64,000 nt of DNA from Epiperipatus broadwayi (Eukaryota; Onychophora; Udeonychophora; Euonychophora; Peripatidae), in contig JAQFVV010012497.1 in assembly GCA_028023455.1 (NCBI GenBank), positions 370,001-434,000 on the forward strand. The letters run 5' to 3'. Position 1 is the first letter of the stretch; the number at the start of each line of letters is the position of its first letter. The notes below the pieces were generated by a model. It was given only the letters and a program-made list of their open reading frames with translations. It had not been told where the DNA came from and made no database searches. Below, piece by piece: positions 35,743-45,793 of this stretch. The position numbers were made by a program, and so were the translations under genes.

Positions 35743-36684
35743 TGTAACATTTTGCTAGGCCTTCAATTACACACTAGAATGTGTGAGTTAATCAAGCTAT
35801 GAAGATGGAAAATATCTTGTTCCTATTTCCAAAACCATAACTATATTTCCTGATTAACTTGACCTAAGATTACTTAATATTACTTTTGGAATTGCCGACG
35901 AAGTTAGTTTTAATTTATAAGAGGATGCCATAGTAATAGACTCCTAACTTTCACATATCTCATAAAGTAACTAAAAAGATTGTGATTATGATTTTCCGTA
36001 ACTTAATATTTTTCAGATAATATTACTCCCGGGACTTAATTAATGAATACACATATTGGCAAAGGTAATTTACACATTTATAGCGCAATTAACTAATATT
36101 AATAAATTTAATAACATTAATAACACACAATGAAAAGTTGATATTAGAAATCAATATTTTATTCTAACAAATTAAAATGATTAAAGATAAATTGTTGAAT
36201 AAAATTGAAAAACCACAACCTGAGATATGTTGTAATGGTATAAAGAACATTACAATGATGGCCCAAGCCGGAGAATGAATAGGAGTTTTACAAAAAAAAA
36301 AAAACAACTTTAAAACAGATTATACAGCTATAAAAATATTTTTTTTAAAATATGTCTATAGAAAAAACGATAGCAGCTGATGTAGATGTTAAATCACAAG
36401 TGTTGACCGGGTAGACGGATACTGGAGAGGGGAAGATCATAGCCCCGAGTCCTTTTATGCCAGTATATAACATAAGACTGTCCGTAAATGCCTATCAGTT
36501 TATTTATAGGAGGGTTCCCAAGAAACGGGGGAGACAGACAAGTTGCCGTGAGCATGTAAGACCAAAAGGTTGAGCAATGCACATATGTGCTTATGATTTG
36601 GGCTTCTTATTGTTAGTCTTATACTTGAGCGGAAAGGGTACAGGTGAATGTGGAAATGTTTCTTATTCCTGCCATGTTACATCC
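35743..36684 (-). repeat. Left, inverted LTR-like half of nested element
   Basis: On the minus strand it could start TGTAACATGGCAGG at 36684, carry TATA-like GGCATAAAAGG, and end GTTACA at 35743. The inner boundary is inferred only from the TG start. Its last 480 bp match the end of the right half; the rest does not. Confidence 0.4.
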
Positions 36685-36847
36685 TAAAATGTGGGCTTTA
36701 AAGCCACACATGACTTGTGAATAAGTCTACAAAAATATATCAGCAATGCTAATACATTAAAAAAAAAAAACCAGAATACGGATTTAAAACTTAATAAAAT
36801 TAGTTCAAACCCCTATTTTATTCTTATCCCCTGGCCCTGGTGGTATT

Positions 36848-38235
36848 GTATCATTTATTTATATTTGGTACAAATATATTGGCATTTGGTAAAATATTTC
36901 AAAACTAAAAAAAAGTACATTTAAAGAACTTTTAAAAGATGCATTTTAAATTATTTTTTTAGTTAGTATAATTTTTTTTTTTAAAAAACATACAATGAAA
37001 GCTAATTTTGTTGTTTCGAATTATTACTTTAATTAAAAATAAAAGTTAAAATTGAAATAAATAAAAGACGCAGATTACTAATCCAGATAAGCCAAAAGAG
37101 AATTCTACACGCAGATTACAATCAAAGTTTTAAACTAATTAAAGATGACAAAAAGAATTTATATAAAAAAAAGAACTTTGAAGTTGGAAAATACAAAATA
37201 AATGTACAAGATTATCGATTTGTATTTTATGATAAAACAAAGATAAAAATATGCGCAGAATGCTGAAAAATGGACCTCGAGTATAAAAAGAAGAAGATCA
37301 GTGGCATCAGGGTCTTGTCTTGTCTGTTGTTTTTTTTTGGCTGGTTCTGACGGAAGATCCAGGATCACTCTATGCTGAAATAATTTGTTATGCTGGAGTG
37401 AACCGAAGCTTTTGACATTGTTCATCATGAAGACGTCAACCCCAAAAAGCTTTCATGACTAGCCCTTAGAACGGACTAAGAAATGTTTAAAACCAATGGC
37501 TACGACCTCACATGAAAAAACCATGCATGGTAATCAACAATCTTCATAAACTCGCTAAACTTACTGGTAAGCTAAGATTAATTATTCTCGATTGTGACTA
37601 AATTAAGTGTTTGAAAACCACTCTCAAATATAAGCTCATAATATAATCCTGATAGAGACAATTTTTGTTATTCAAGATACTTTCATTTATGGCCTAAGAA
37701 ATTGGAAGTGGAATATGGACTGTAATAATTAATTGATTGTGAAATTGTTTTAATTATTCTACTTAACTATCTGGATTAGCGTGTGTGGATTTTCCAATTT
37801 TATTTAACAATTTATCTTTAAACATTTTAATTTGTTAGAATAAAATATTTATTTCTTATATCAACTTTTCATTGTACGTTATTAATGTTAGTTATTAAAT
37901 TTATTAATAGTTAATTACGTTATAAATGTGTAAATTAACTTTGCCAATATGCATATTTATTAATTAAGCCCCAGGAGTAATATTATCTGAAAAATATTAT
38001 GTTAAGGGATACGAGGAAGTTAAAGAGTCTATTGACTATGGCACCCTCTTATAAATTAAAACCAACTTCGGTGGCAATTCCAAACATAATATTAAATAAT
38101 CTTAGGCCAAGTTAATCAGCAAATATAGCTATAGTTTTGGAAATAGGAACAAGATATTTTTCATTTTCATAGCTTGATTAACTCACACATTCTAGTGCGT
38201 AATTGAAGGCCTATCAAAATGTGAAAAACATTACA
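36848..38235 (+). repeat. Right LTR half of nested element
   Basis: Starts TGTATCATTTATTTATATTT, like the solo LTR start TGTACCATTTATATATAA. Contains GAGTATAAAAAG near 37280 and CAGGGTCTTGTCTTGT, and ends AACATTACA. It is 1.39 kb against 1.24 kb in the solo copy. The stretch just before it (CCCCTGGCCCTGGTGGTAT) is unusually GC-rich. Confidence 0.65.
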
Positions 38236-38239
38236 GTAT
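38236..38239. repeat. Right GTAT target duplication of nested element
   Basis: GTAT followed by ATACATTTT, continuing the interrupted LTR exactly as in the uninterrupted copy. Confidence 0.85.
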
Positions 38240-40904
38240 ATACATTTTAAAATTATACCTTTCCATTTACCATAGTAGATATGTACCAAAGCATAAAGAA
38301 TATTTAATAGATTGCAAAAATAAATAATATTTTATAACTCCAAAGATTGTAATATTACTAGCTAACTAAATTTAAATAAAAAAATATAAGTATAAATGAA
38401 GACTTTTGTAATATCGAATCCTTTTGAGGGAATTTGATTTTCTATAAGATCTCCCATCTATGTATGGTTCCTATCATTGAAAGAAAAGACCTTTCATCCA
38501 AGGATATTAGTCATTTATACTGAATAATAAATAAACAAATATTAATAAATTAATTAACTTAATAATAAACAACAATTCTGTCATGTCATAAGTGAATGAA
38601 TTTAATATGAAATAAAATCTTACTTTCATATTAAGTTTAATTATTAACCTGGTCAAGTCATTGCATAAGGAAGACCTAAATTTTATTAAATAAAATAAAA
38701 AATTAACCCAATGATCTTTTCCCATTTTTTGTCTAATGATTTTTCAAAATGGATTATTGCAAAGTATGCAGGTTTTAAAGGCAAAGGAAATAAATTTAAA
38801 TATTTATAGATGTTGATATGTAAAAATAATATGATGTATTTAAAGTTTATGATATTGTCCTATTCATTTTCCAAAATTTAAATAGCAATGTTCATTAGGA
38901 ATAAAATTCTTTTATTTCCACATCAATCATAGATGAAGCAATCAGTATACTCCATTGTTTCATAAATATTTTTTTCACATGATATTGACATCCCTTTCCT
39001 TAAATTATCTCTCTGTAAACCGAAGTTGGATTATATAAATGATATATATATATTTTAAGGTGTTTCAATAGGAATGAATAATTACACTGCTTTAGGTTAA
39101 AACAATAACATTTAATCCTATGACAAAATGTGTTTACTCACCATGCATTTTCTATAACTTAAAATCTTCTTAAAATAAATTTATTTAGATATATAAATAT
39201 GTTTGATGATATTTGTCTTTCTTAGAATTCAAGTTTAGAATGATATCGTTAAGAATTTCTCTAATTATTATATTAAAGATAATTTTGTTTTTGAAATTAT
39301 TATTGGTGATAATAAAGAGTAATTTATTTACTCTTTACTGGAGTGGTATTAGAGTTCTCTGCTAACAAATATTTTATAAATAAGGAAAATTTGTCCAAAC
39401 TATTGATCCATCTGTCAGATATGTTCGGTATTCAAACACAGCAAAATAAATATGCGTAGTGACTAATTCATTTGTAAAAGATGGAACTGATTTTGAAATT
39501 AGTTGATTTAGATTTTATAATGGAATCGACTTCTGGTAATTAGCATGTGTTAAATTACTATTTCATTTCACAATTTTGTATTCGATTATTGTTGAATATA
39601 TCATAATTAATAATTGCGTAATTGATTTCTAATTTTATTTTTTTTGTATTTAGTTGCTAAGATACGACTTGACCTTAGGTTATCTTTATGTTTTGAGTCT
39701 TGATTAGTGATATTAGTTAACTTAGATAATTATTTTATATGTATATGAATGATTGAAATCTAATTATTTTAATATTTGATTTCATTGAAATAGCTATTTA
39801 TTTGTCTTGACTTTTATTATTGAAATTTTATAATCTAATGTTTAACTTTTCAGCTGACAAAGCAGCCATATTAAATATTTAAAAAATTATGTTAAGCCAC
39901 AAATTTTATCACAACTTAAGTTTGTATTACTCAAAAATGACAATATATATATTTTGAAGCATAAAACACCAAAGAATTCATTTAAGCTGAAAAAAAATAG
40001 TCATTGATATTCAAAGTAATAAAGAAAAGAGTAAAAGTTAATATATCTAATAATTATTTTCATATTATTTCATAAATTCAAAATTATCATGCATACAACT
40101 TAAAATTATGTTTTTGTTATTAGATTAGTTGGATTCATCATAAAATTTCAAAAAAAAAAGGGTATATAATAACACTTACCTAAGATAATCCATCACTTGA
40201 AAACTTCATAGAATAAAGACATTAGTATCTTTCATTTTTCCTAGTAGCCCTTCAAAATGTATTTCCATACAGGGGTTTGCAATGAATATGTCATCCCTAA
40301 TAACATCTCTTATAACAAGTAGTTAATATTGATCAATAATTAGTATAATTTGAATATTATAATAAAAAAACTTCAATAATGTTTGTAATTTATTAAAAAT
40401 TACTACTAAAATAGTTACTATATACAAAATAAAATAATAAAATAAAATAAAAAGTGAATGAAATAATAAATTCATTATAGAGTTAAGGTTGAGGTACATA
40501 AGTTAGTAGTTTAGAGTTAGTGCGATATAGTATTATTTATTCTATCTTTATAGCTTTTGAAGGATCATATTGCTTCATGCTACTATGACAATAAATTCAG
40601 TAATAGCTTCATAAACTGCCAACTCTCTTTGCATTTGATATGCAGCTTTGAAATTTACATTGCAGTAGTGTACTGTCAAAATCTTTACTTTCAGCATTTG
40701 CGTATTTTTATTATTATTAAAATGCAACAAGACACTATAGAAAAATCTAAATTGGGTCATAATATTTGCAAAATATGTTTATGTAACAAAAAAAAACACT
40801 TATTTATAATTGTTAATAAAGAAGAATATATAAATTATTATTAAAGTTTATCGACTTGACATTTTCGAGGATCCATGCCTCATATTCATAGCCTTCATAA
40901 AATG

Positions 40905-41290
40905 TATAATAAAATATATGCAAATATTCAAATAAGCTAATGTTACATAGCCTATTTCTTCGAAATTTCGAAGCAAGTGTCTTTCCTATTAATAGCATGG
41001 TTGTTTCCATTAATGTAAAATGCCTCCTTAATTTTTCTTTTGTGATCGTTTGATTCTGAGCACAATATTATGGGATTGGCAGGTGTGAAGTTGTATCCAG
41101 ATTGTTTAGCATGCTCCAAAAATACAGAGGTTGTGTTGCTGTTCCTCTGGGCTCTGTTATACATGTAAAGATGTTGAGCCAGTCTAGTGTTGATTGTAGC
41201 TTTCATTTCACCATAATATATCTTTGTCTTATATCACCTAATTCATGTCCTGGACCCACGCCCACATCATAGCAAAAAACTCAGGTAATT
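40905..41290 (-). pseudogene. Penelope-like GIY-YIG endonuclease fragment
   Basis: The 84-codon minus frame 40952-41206 reads like the C-terminal nuclease of Penelope-like retroelements: 'INTRLAQHLYMYNRA' (R and H of the GIY-YIG helix), 'SVFLEHAKQSGYNF', 'ESNDHKRKIKEAFYI' (catalytic Glu region) and 'HAINRK'. Just upstream in the same direction 'KIYYGEM' is a degenerate form of the Y-I-G-E/K-T segment. Reverse transcriptase was not found, so this is a short fragment. Bacterial-type UvrC homologues are ruled out by the HxxxxGHxF-N...A-N pattern, which is specific to PLE and related RTs. No part is known to be functional. Confidence 0.65.
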
Positions 41291-41378
41291 CATGATATAA
41301 AAGTACACAATCACAAGCTTTTTTATCAAATATAAATTCAAATAATAATTAAAAAATATATAAAATAAAATAATATTA

Positions 41379-42113
41379 GGGTATATGAGCACAGACTTTC
41401 ACATGACACACCACTCTCCACACTATCTCATAACACTGATACACTTGAACACATATATGTTGAAAAGATAAATAATCACCAATATACATATTTCATGCTA
41501 AACCAGCAATCATCAGTTGGTTCAGATTACCATCTCTACACATATATGCTATAAATGCTCAGATATATATTAAGATAGCCAAACCTCCTACTTTATTGGA
41601 CAGGCTTCAATCTACTCCACACTCCAAATTTTCAACCGTCCATCCAATTGAAAATCTGATGATGGAACGCTCAAAGGCCACTCTGAGTTATTACATAGTA
41701 GAAATGTCTGCCCATCCCTTGTATATGTGTTAAATGGATTATGTCCTGTACATGAGGGGTCAGATTGTCCTTGGGGCAACATGGATGTGGCAATAATCTT
41801 GGCCTCAGGGTGGCCTTTGAGCGTTCCATCATCAGATTTTCAATTGGATGGACGGTTGAAGATTTGGAGTGTGGAGTAGATTGAAGCCTATCCATTAAAG
41901 TAGGAGGTTTGGCTATCTTAATATATATCTGAACACTTATAGCACATATGTGTAGAGGTGGTAATCTGGACCAACTGATGATTGCTGGTTTAGCATGAAA
42001 TACGTATATTGGTGATTATTTATCTTTTCAACATATATGTGTTCAAGTGTATCAGTGTTATGAGATAGTGTGGAGAGTGGTGGGTCATGTGAAAGTCTGT
42101 GCTCATATACCCT
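41379..42113. repeat. Foldback element with 310-bp arms
   Basis: Left arm 41379-41687 and right arm 41804-42113 are inverted copies of about 95 percent identity, with a 116-bp spacer. The outer ends are AGGGTATATGAGCACAGACT and its complement. A direct repeat ATAATTAAAAAATATATAAA lies outside both ends (about 41345 and 42175), which may be target sequence. The 74- and 65-codon minus frames at 41671-41895 and 41937-42134 are arm sequence, not genes. Partial relatives lie at 54499-54780, 54836-54977 and 33646-33735. Confidence 0.9.
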
Positions 42114-42207
42114 ATATATTACATATATAGACACAGGTATATAATAAGCCTGTGTGTTTTAGTTATAAAATAAAATAATAATTAAAAAATATATAAAAAT
42201 AAATACT

Positions 42208-42679
42208 TACCGTCAGGCTCCCATAACGTTGTCTTCTAAATACATCGGTAAAAACTTTATATTTTTCATGGTAAATACTTTTCCATTAACTATTAAAAAA
42301 AATAAGAGAAAGACAAAAAAATTCAATTTACTTGATCACAAAAATTATCATAAAATTTTTATTTTTTATTGTAGAAAAATAAAACTTACCTTTTTAGAGA
42401 GTAGAAAAAAAGATAGAAGTAAAGGTGTAAAAAGCACATGCGTAGACTGCGTAGATTTCCGTTAATATTAAGGTTAAAGCGGATGTTTATAATTTTAAAA
42501 TGCTTGCGCACTTTAAACGCTAGCAATAATGAAATTAAGTTATATACGTGTGCATATGGATACTCTAATGTAAAAGGATAACATATTTATTGTTTATTAA
42601 TTGAAATTATATTTTTAAGTTATAGTTTGATATTGCACATAAACAAGTAAGCTTAATAAAAGTGTAAGCTTATCTTACA
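42208..42679 (-). promoter_or_regulatory. Possible LTR promoter/leader with splice-donor-like sites
   Basis: On the minus strand, the 470 bp after the TGTAAG terminus contain a CpG-bearing block (42430-42560) and then AAAAAGGTAAGTTTT (near 42392) and GACGGTAAGTAT (near 42207), both strong donor matches. This could be the U3/R and leader of the LTR, or a first exon of an unknown minus-strand transcript. No coding potential seen. Confidence 0.25.
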
Positions 42680-42691
42680 ACTCTCCTCCCT
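42680..42691 (-). other. Polypurine tract at the 3' LTR
   Basis: Minus strand AGGGAGGAGAGT directly before TGTAAGATAAGC. It lies 170-200 bp after the integrase C-terminus, the normal place for second-strand priming in gypsy elements without env. Confidence 0.5.
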
Positions 42692-42859
42692 AACAGGGTT
42701 AAATTGTATATGTGTATTTTAGTGTTATATCTATATATTTTTTTTAATTTAGGTTTATATAAAGGGGTCATATTAGCCTGGTTGTTTTCATCATTGAAAT
42801 GATTACCCTAGGTTTTTATTTAGTATTGTTTCCTTTCTCTTTCTCCTTCTATAATCTGC

Positions 42860-43290
42860 ATGTGATAGTTATCTAAACTTTATGGTTGACCAAAAATATG
42901 GTTTAAGAATGTGGGCAATATATGTAGCTTTCATTTCCCTATCTATATCTATCCAGAATGCATTTGGATCTGATGAGTTTATTATAGTAAATGGTCTTTT
43001 ATATGGCATTTGTTTGGGCATTGTTTACTATGGTTATGGGTCTTTATAAAAATCTGGTCTCCTATTTTGAATTAGTAGCTAATTTTCTTTCTGTTTTTAC
43101 TTCTCAACTCTGGATTTATTTATTAATCTTCGATATGCCTTTTGTATATCACATTTTATATATCTGGTTAGGTTTAATTGGATTTTGGTAATTTTTAAAT
43201 AAATTTGTAATTACGTTATTGAAAGTAGTTTAATAGGTGTGAATCCAGTAGATTCATTCACATTCCAGTTAATATAATTTACTACGTATT
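42860..43290 (-). pseudogene. Ty3/gypsy integrase C-terminal remnant
   Basis: On the minus strand 'NESTGFTPIKLL' (near 43225-43265) is the conserved helix after the catalytic core. It is followed downstream by 'GDQIFIK' and 'KRPFTIINSSDPNAFWID', which match the GDLV..K and 'GPFxI' steps, and finally 'HILKPYF', equal to the 'HxxxLKPY' end. Frames change between these blocks. The catalytic D,D-35-E core is not recognisable. Together with the gag upstream and the polypurine tract downstream this identifies the pol of the provirus. Confidence 0.7.
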
Positions 43291-44581
43291 TAATATTTTA
43301 TTATGTAATATTAGTATATGGATTACTTGCTTTTTATTCTTTTCTTACAATTGCTTTTCTAATTTAATTAAGGCCATATTTATCATTTATAGAATGGTAT
43401 ACCAAGAGATAGTATGGTGGAAGATCTGATTCGTTGCAGTTAAGTTTTATTTTAGCTAGCTTAGGCACAGTTTATGTAGAGATCTATTTAATTTAAAGGT
43501 GTCGATCTTGCTCTTTAATCTTGAGATTAACTGGATTTTCTCTGGCATCCCTTAAACATATTGGTTGCAACAATTTAGTAGTAATCAGTCTCCATTTCCA
43601 TGATAATGGTATAATCCATTCTGGGTTTTAGAAATGAATCCATAATTTATTTATAAGAGTTCATTCCTTAATATATTTTTTAGACAAATTTTAGATTGTG
43701 TTTTTCCCCCTTCTTTATGCTTTCATTCCTTGATTTTTTTTTAAACTGTAATCCTGATAACTATTACATGAATTCACATTTTTCATGTGAAAATTTTATT
43801 TGTTATTAATTGATTTGTCTCTCTATTTATATATGCTATTTTTTAAAAAAAAAAAATGACAGAGAGAAAAATTTCATTCTATTTCTCCATGATATGGTTT
43901 CCATATTTTTGGGAAGTAAATTTCCTTAGTTTCATCTTCACTAAAAAACTCAACCCTTTGTATTGATATATTTGATGAAGATGAATAGACCATTATAAGT
44001 GTTACAGAGTTTATGTAGCATGAGTTATTTTGATAAATTTATCATGTGTAAATTTTGTTGAATAGTTTAATCTACAATTTTTGATTGGTGATTGGTTCAA
44101 TATTATTTTTGTCTTTTTTTGATTATTCCAATTTGTGTAATTATGTTTTCATATCCATGGTCATAATCCTTTCGATTCATTTTTATTAGAAACTTATTAA
44201 GTATGTATATTTGAATATTTAATGATGGTAAATGGGTCTTTGTAGGTATTACATAATTTATGGAACATAGTACCCTTTTGTTTCTATGTATATGTTGTAA
44301 TAATTGTGAGTATTGTCCATCGGTTGGTTATTGTTGATTCTATATTTGAATCAATTAATCTTTGTGAATTTTTAAAAGGGAGCTTTATTTAATCTTCTCT
44401 AGTATTTCCTTCGTTATCTGTCTGTGTTTTATGTTGAACATTTATTGTTGTGCTCGACATGCAAGTGTATTTTGAGACATTTGTAATTCAATAAACTTGA
44501 ATTTTTGTTTAAATGCCTCATTCATATTATTTATTTTTCTAATGTGGTATTTTTCAATATTCTATCATTTTTTTATACAAG
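43291..44581 (-). pseudogene. Decayed gag/pol interior of the provirus
   Basis: A/G-biased minus strand between gag and the integrase remnant, with fragmented frames only. At about 1.3 kb it is too short to hold protease, RT, RNase H and integrase core, so a deletion is likely. A block near 43500-43600 ('RDARENPVNLKIKEQ') is the least decayed piece and is not identified. Confidence 0.35.
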
Positions 44582-45345
44582 TTAGTTTAATTTCTGTTTG
44601 AATTTTTTATCCAACTCTTTCAATGATTCTTCATTAATAACTGAATCATTTATTTGTTTCGTATAGATTTGACTAATTTTATTATTTACTTCTTGTAATT
44701 CTTTTTGCATTTCTGTTTGTATTTTCTCTTGTTTCTCATCTATTTCATTTTTAAATTTTTCTCTGTTTCTATACAATTCATTACATTGAATATTCAGTTG
44801 ATCAATAGTATTAGTCTGAAATTCTTTGAATCTCTATTGATATCTGGTATCTTTCTTCAATATCTTTTTTTTAATTTCTTCTAAGACTTTTCTCATCTCT
44901 GTGTTATCTCTTTGAACATTAGATAATTTATTTTTTAAATCCTTCATTTCCAATTTTAATTCTGATTTAACATTTTCCATGTTACTTTTCAAATTTTCTT
45001 CTAAATTATTCATGTTTTGGTTTATTTCTTTTTTCATATTGTAAGTCATATTTATGATGGCTTGGAACATTTGTTCTATAGCCACGGTATCTGTTGTAGC
45101 TTGTGCTATTTCGGGTGTATTTATTTAAACTTCATCATCGAGTGTATCCTGATTTGAGATATTGCTTCATCAGGAATGGGTGTTTGTGTAGAGTAGCTAC
45201 TCTCAGTCATAGTGATTCCTGATAATTGGGTCAGTGAAGATCTTTCTTCAATATTCCTAATATCGTCTCCTTCATTAATATTAATATTTTGTTTTTCAAT
45301 ACATTTCATTATTGTATTGACTAAGTTTTTTCTGCTTGTAATCAT
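44582..45345 (-). pseudogene. Gag-like protein with long coiled coil (three broken frames)
   Basis: Three consecutive minus-strand frames (45121-45345, 44834-45085, 44582-44776; 74, 83 and 64 codons) follow one another with short gaps and read as one protein. The N-terminal part is Ser/Thr-rich ('IEERSSLTQLSGITMTESSY'). Then comes 'MEQ/IEQMFQAIINMTYNMKKEI' and a heptad-rich helix of alternating Lys, Glu and Asn to the end. Gypsy gags in many invertebrates have this layout. The first ATG lies about 450 bp from the LTR edge, a usual leader length. Stops separate the parts; no zinc knuckle seen. Confidence 0.55.
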
Positions 45346-45775
45346 GAATTATGTTTTATCTTGGTTATAAGTTTGTTTATTCTTTATTTACTAAGAGGGA
45401 TTATTTGTCATAGAATTTCATGTTACATCTTTTCTTTTTAGTGTAATTCTAAAACTTTACCTACCTAATAAAAAAAAATTAATTTTTTTAAATTTTTTTT
45501 TTACATGTTGTTAATTTAATGCCTAATTTAAAATTATCTTTTTTAAATGCCTGGCATATCTATTTAATTATTTATTAATTTATTTTAAGCTCTCTATTTT
45601 TCTTATTTATTATTTTAAGAGTTCGCATGAAGGTTAAAATTATCTATCGTTGCTATGAGAATCAATCGATCAAGATTATATTCCATAAAAATTATTTATA
45701 TTTTTTTTGTTTATGGATGTAGTTGATGGTAAACTATTGTTTTGTGCCCCATATTGGGACCCAATTGTTTCATGT

Positions 45776-45793
45776 TCCATATTGGGACCCATA
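45776..45793 (-). other. Candidate primer-binding site
   Basis: Directly after the minus-strand LTR end (GTTACA) the sequence is TATGGGTCCCAATATGG. A TGG start two bases in would pair with a tRNA CCA end. The motif CCATATTGGGACCC occurs a second time at 45748-45762. The tRNA is not identified. Confidence 0.35.

Larger units (their letters stand above)
35743..38235. mobile_element. Nested 2.5-kb element with inverted LTR-like ends
   Basis: Termini TGTAACATTTTG and ...AACATTACA, flanked by GTAT on both sides. The empty site is preserved in the second LTR copy (45794-47450), so the limits are exact to within the duplication. The outer 470-490 bp are inverted repeats (35743-36230 against about 37770-38235). 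The right part (36848-38235) is homologous in direct orientation to the solo LTR at 30160-31398. The left part has its own TATA-like box in the opposite orientation (GGCATAAAAGG, minus strand, near 36454). It is thus either two related LTRs joined tail to tail, or a TIR transposon that has captured an LTR. No coding sequence inside. Confidence 0.75.
35186..42679 (-). repeat. Distal (3') LTR of the gypsy provirus, with insertions
   Basis: The low-coordinate end (TGTAACGG) equals the end of the other LTR at 45794. Similarity to 45794-47450 runs through 35186-35742 and resumes at 38236-about 39600. The high-coordinate end is proposed at 42679, where TTACA is followed by a pyrimidine tract (polypurine on the minus strand). 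Subtracting the nested 2.5-kb element still leaves about 5 kb, or less if the foldback and Penelope pieces are also insertions, which is long for an LTR. The stretch 39600-42679 cannot be confirmed from the other copy. Confidence 0.4.

Noticed and set aside
41671-42134. Minus-strand frames of 74 and 65 codons.
   Set aside because: They translate the arm of the foldback element and contain no domain.
44582-45345. Host cytoskeletal coiled-coil protein.
   Set aside because: Position between a PBS-like site and an integrase remnant, and the broken frames, fit gag of a gypsy element better.
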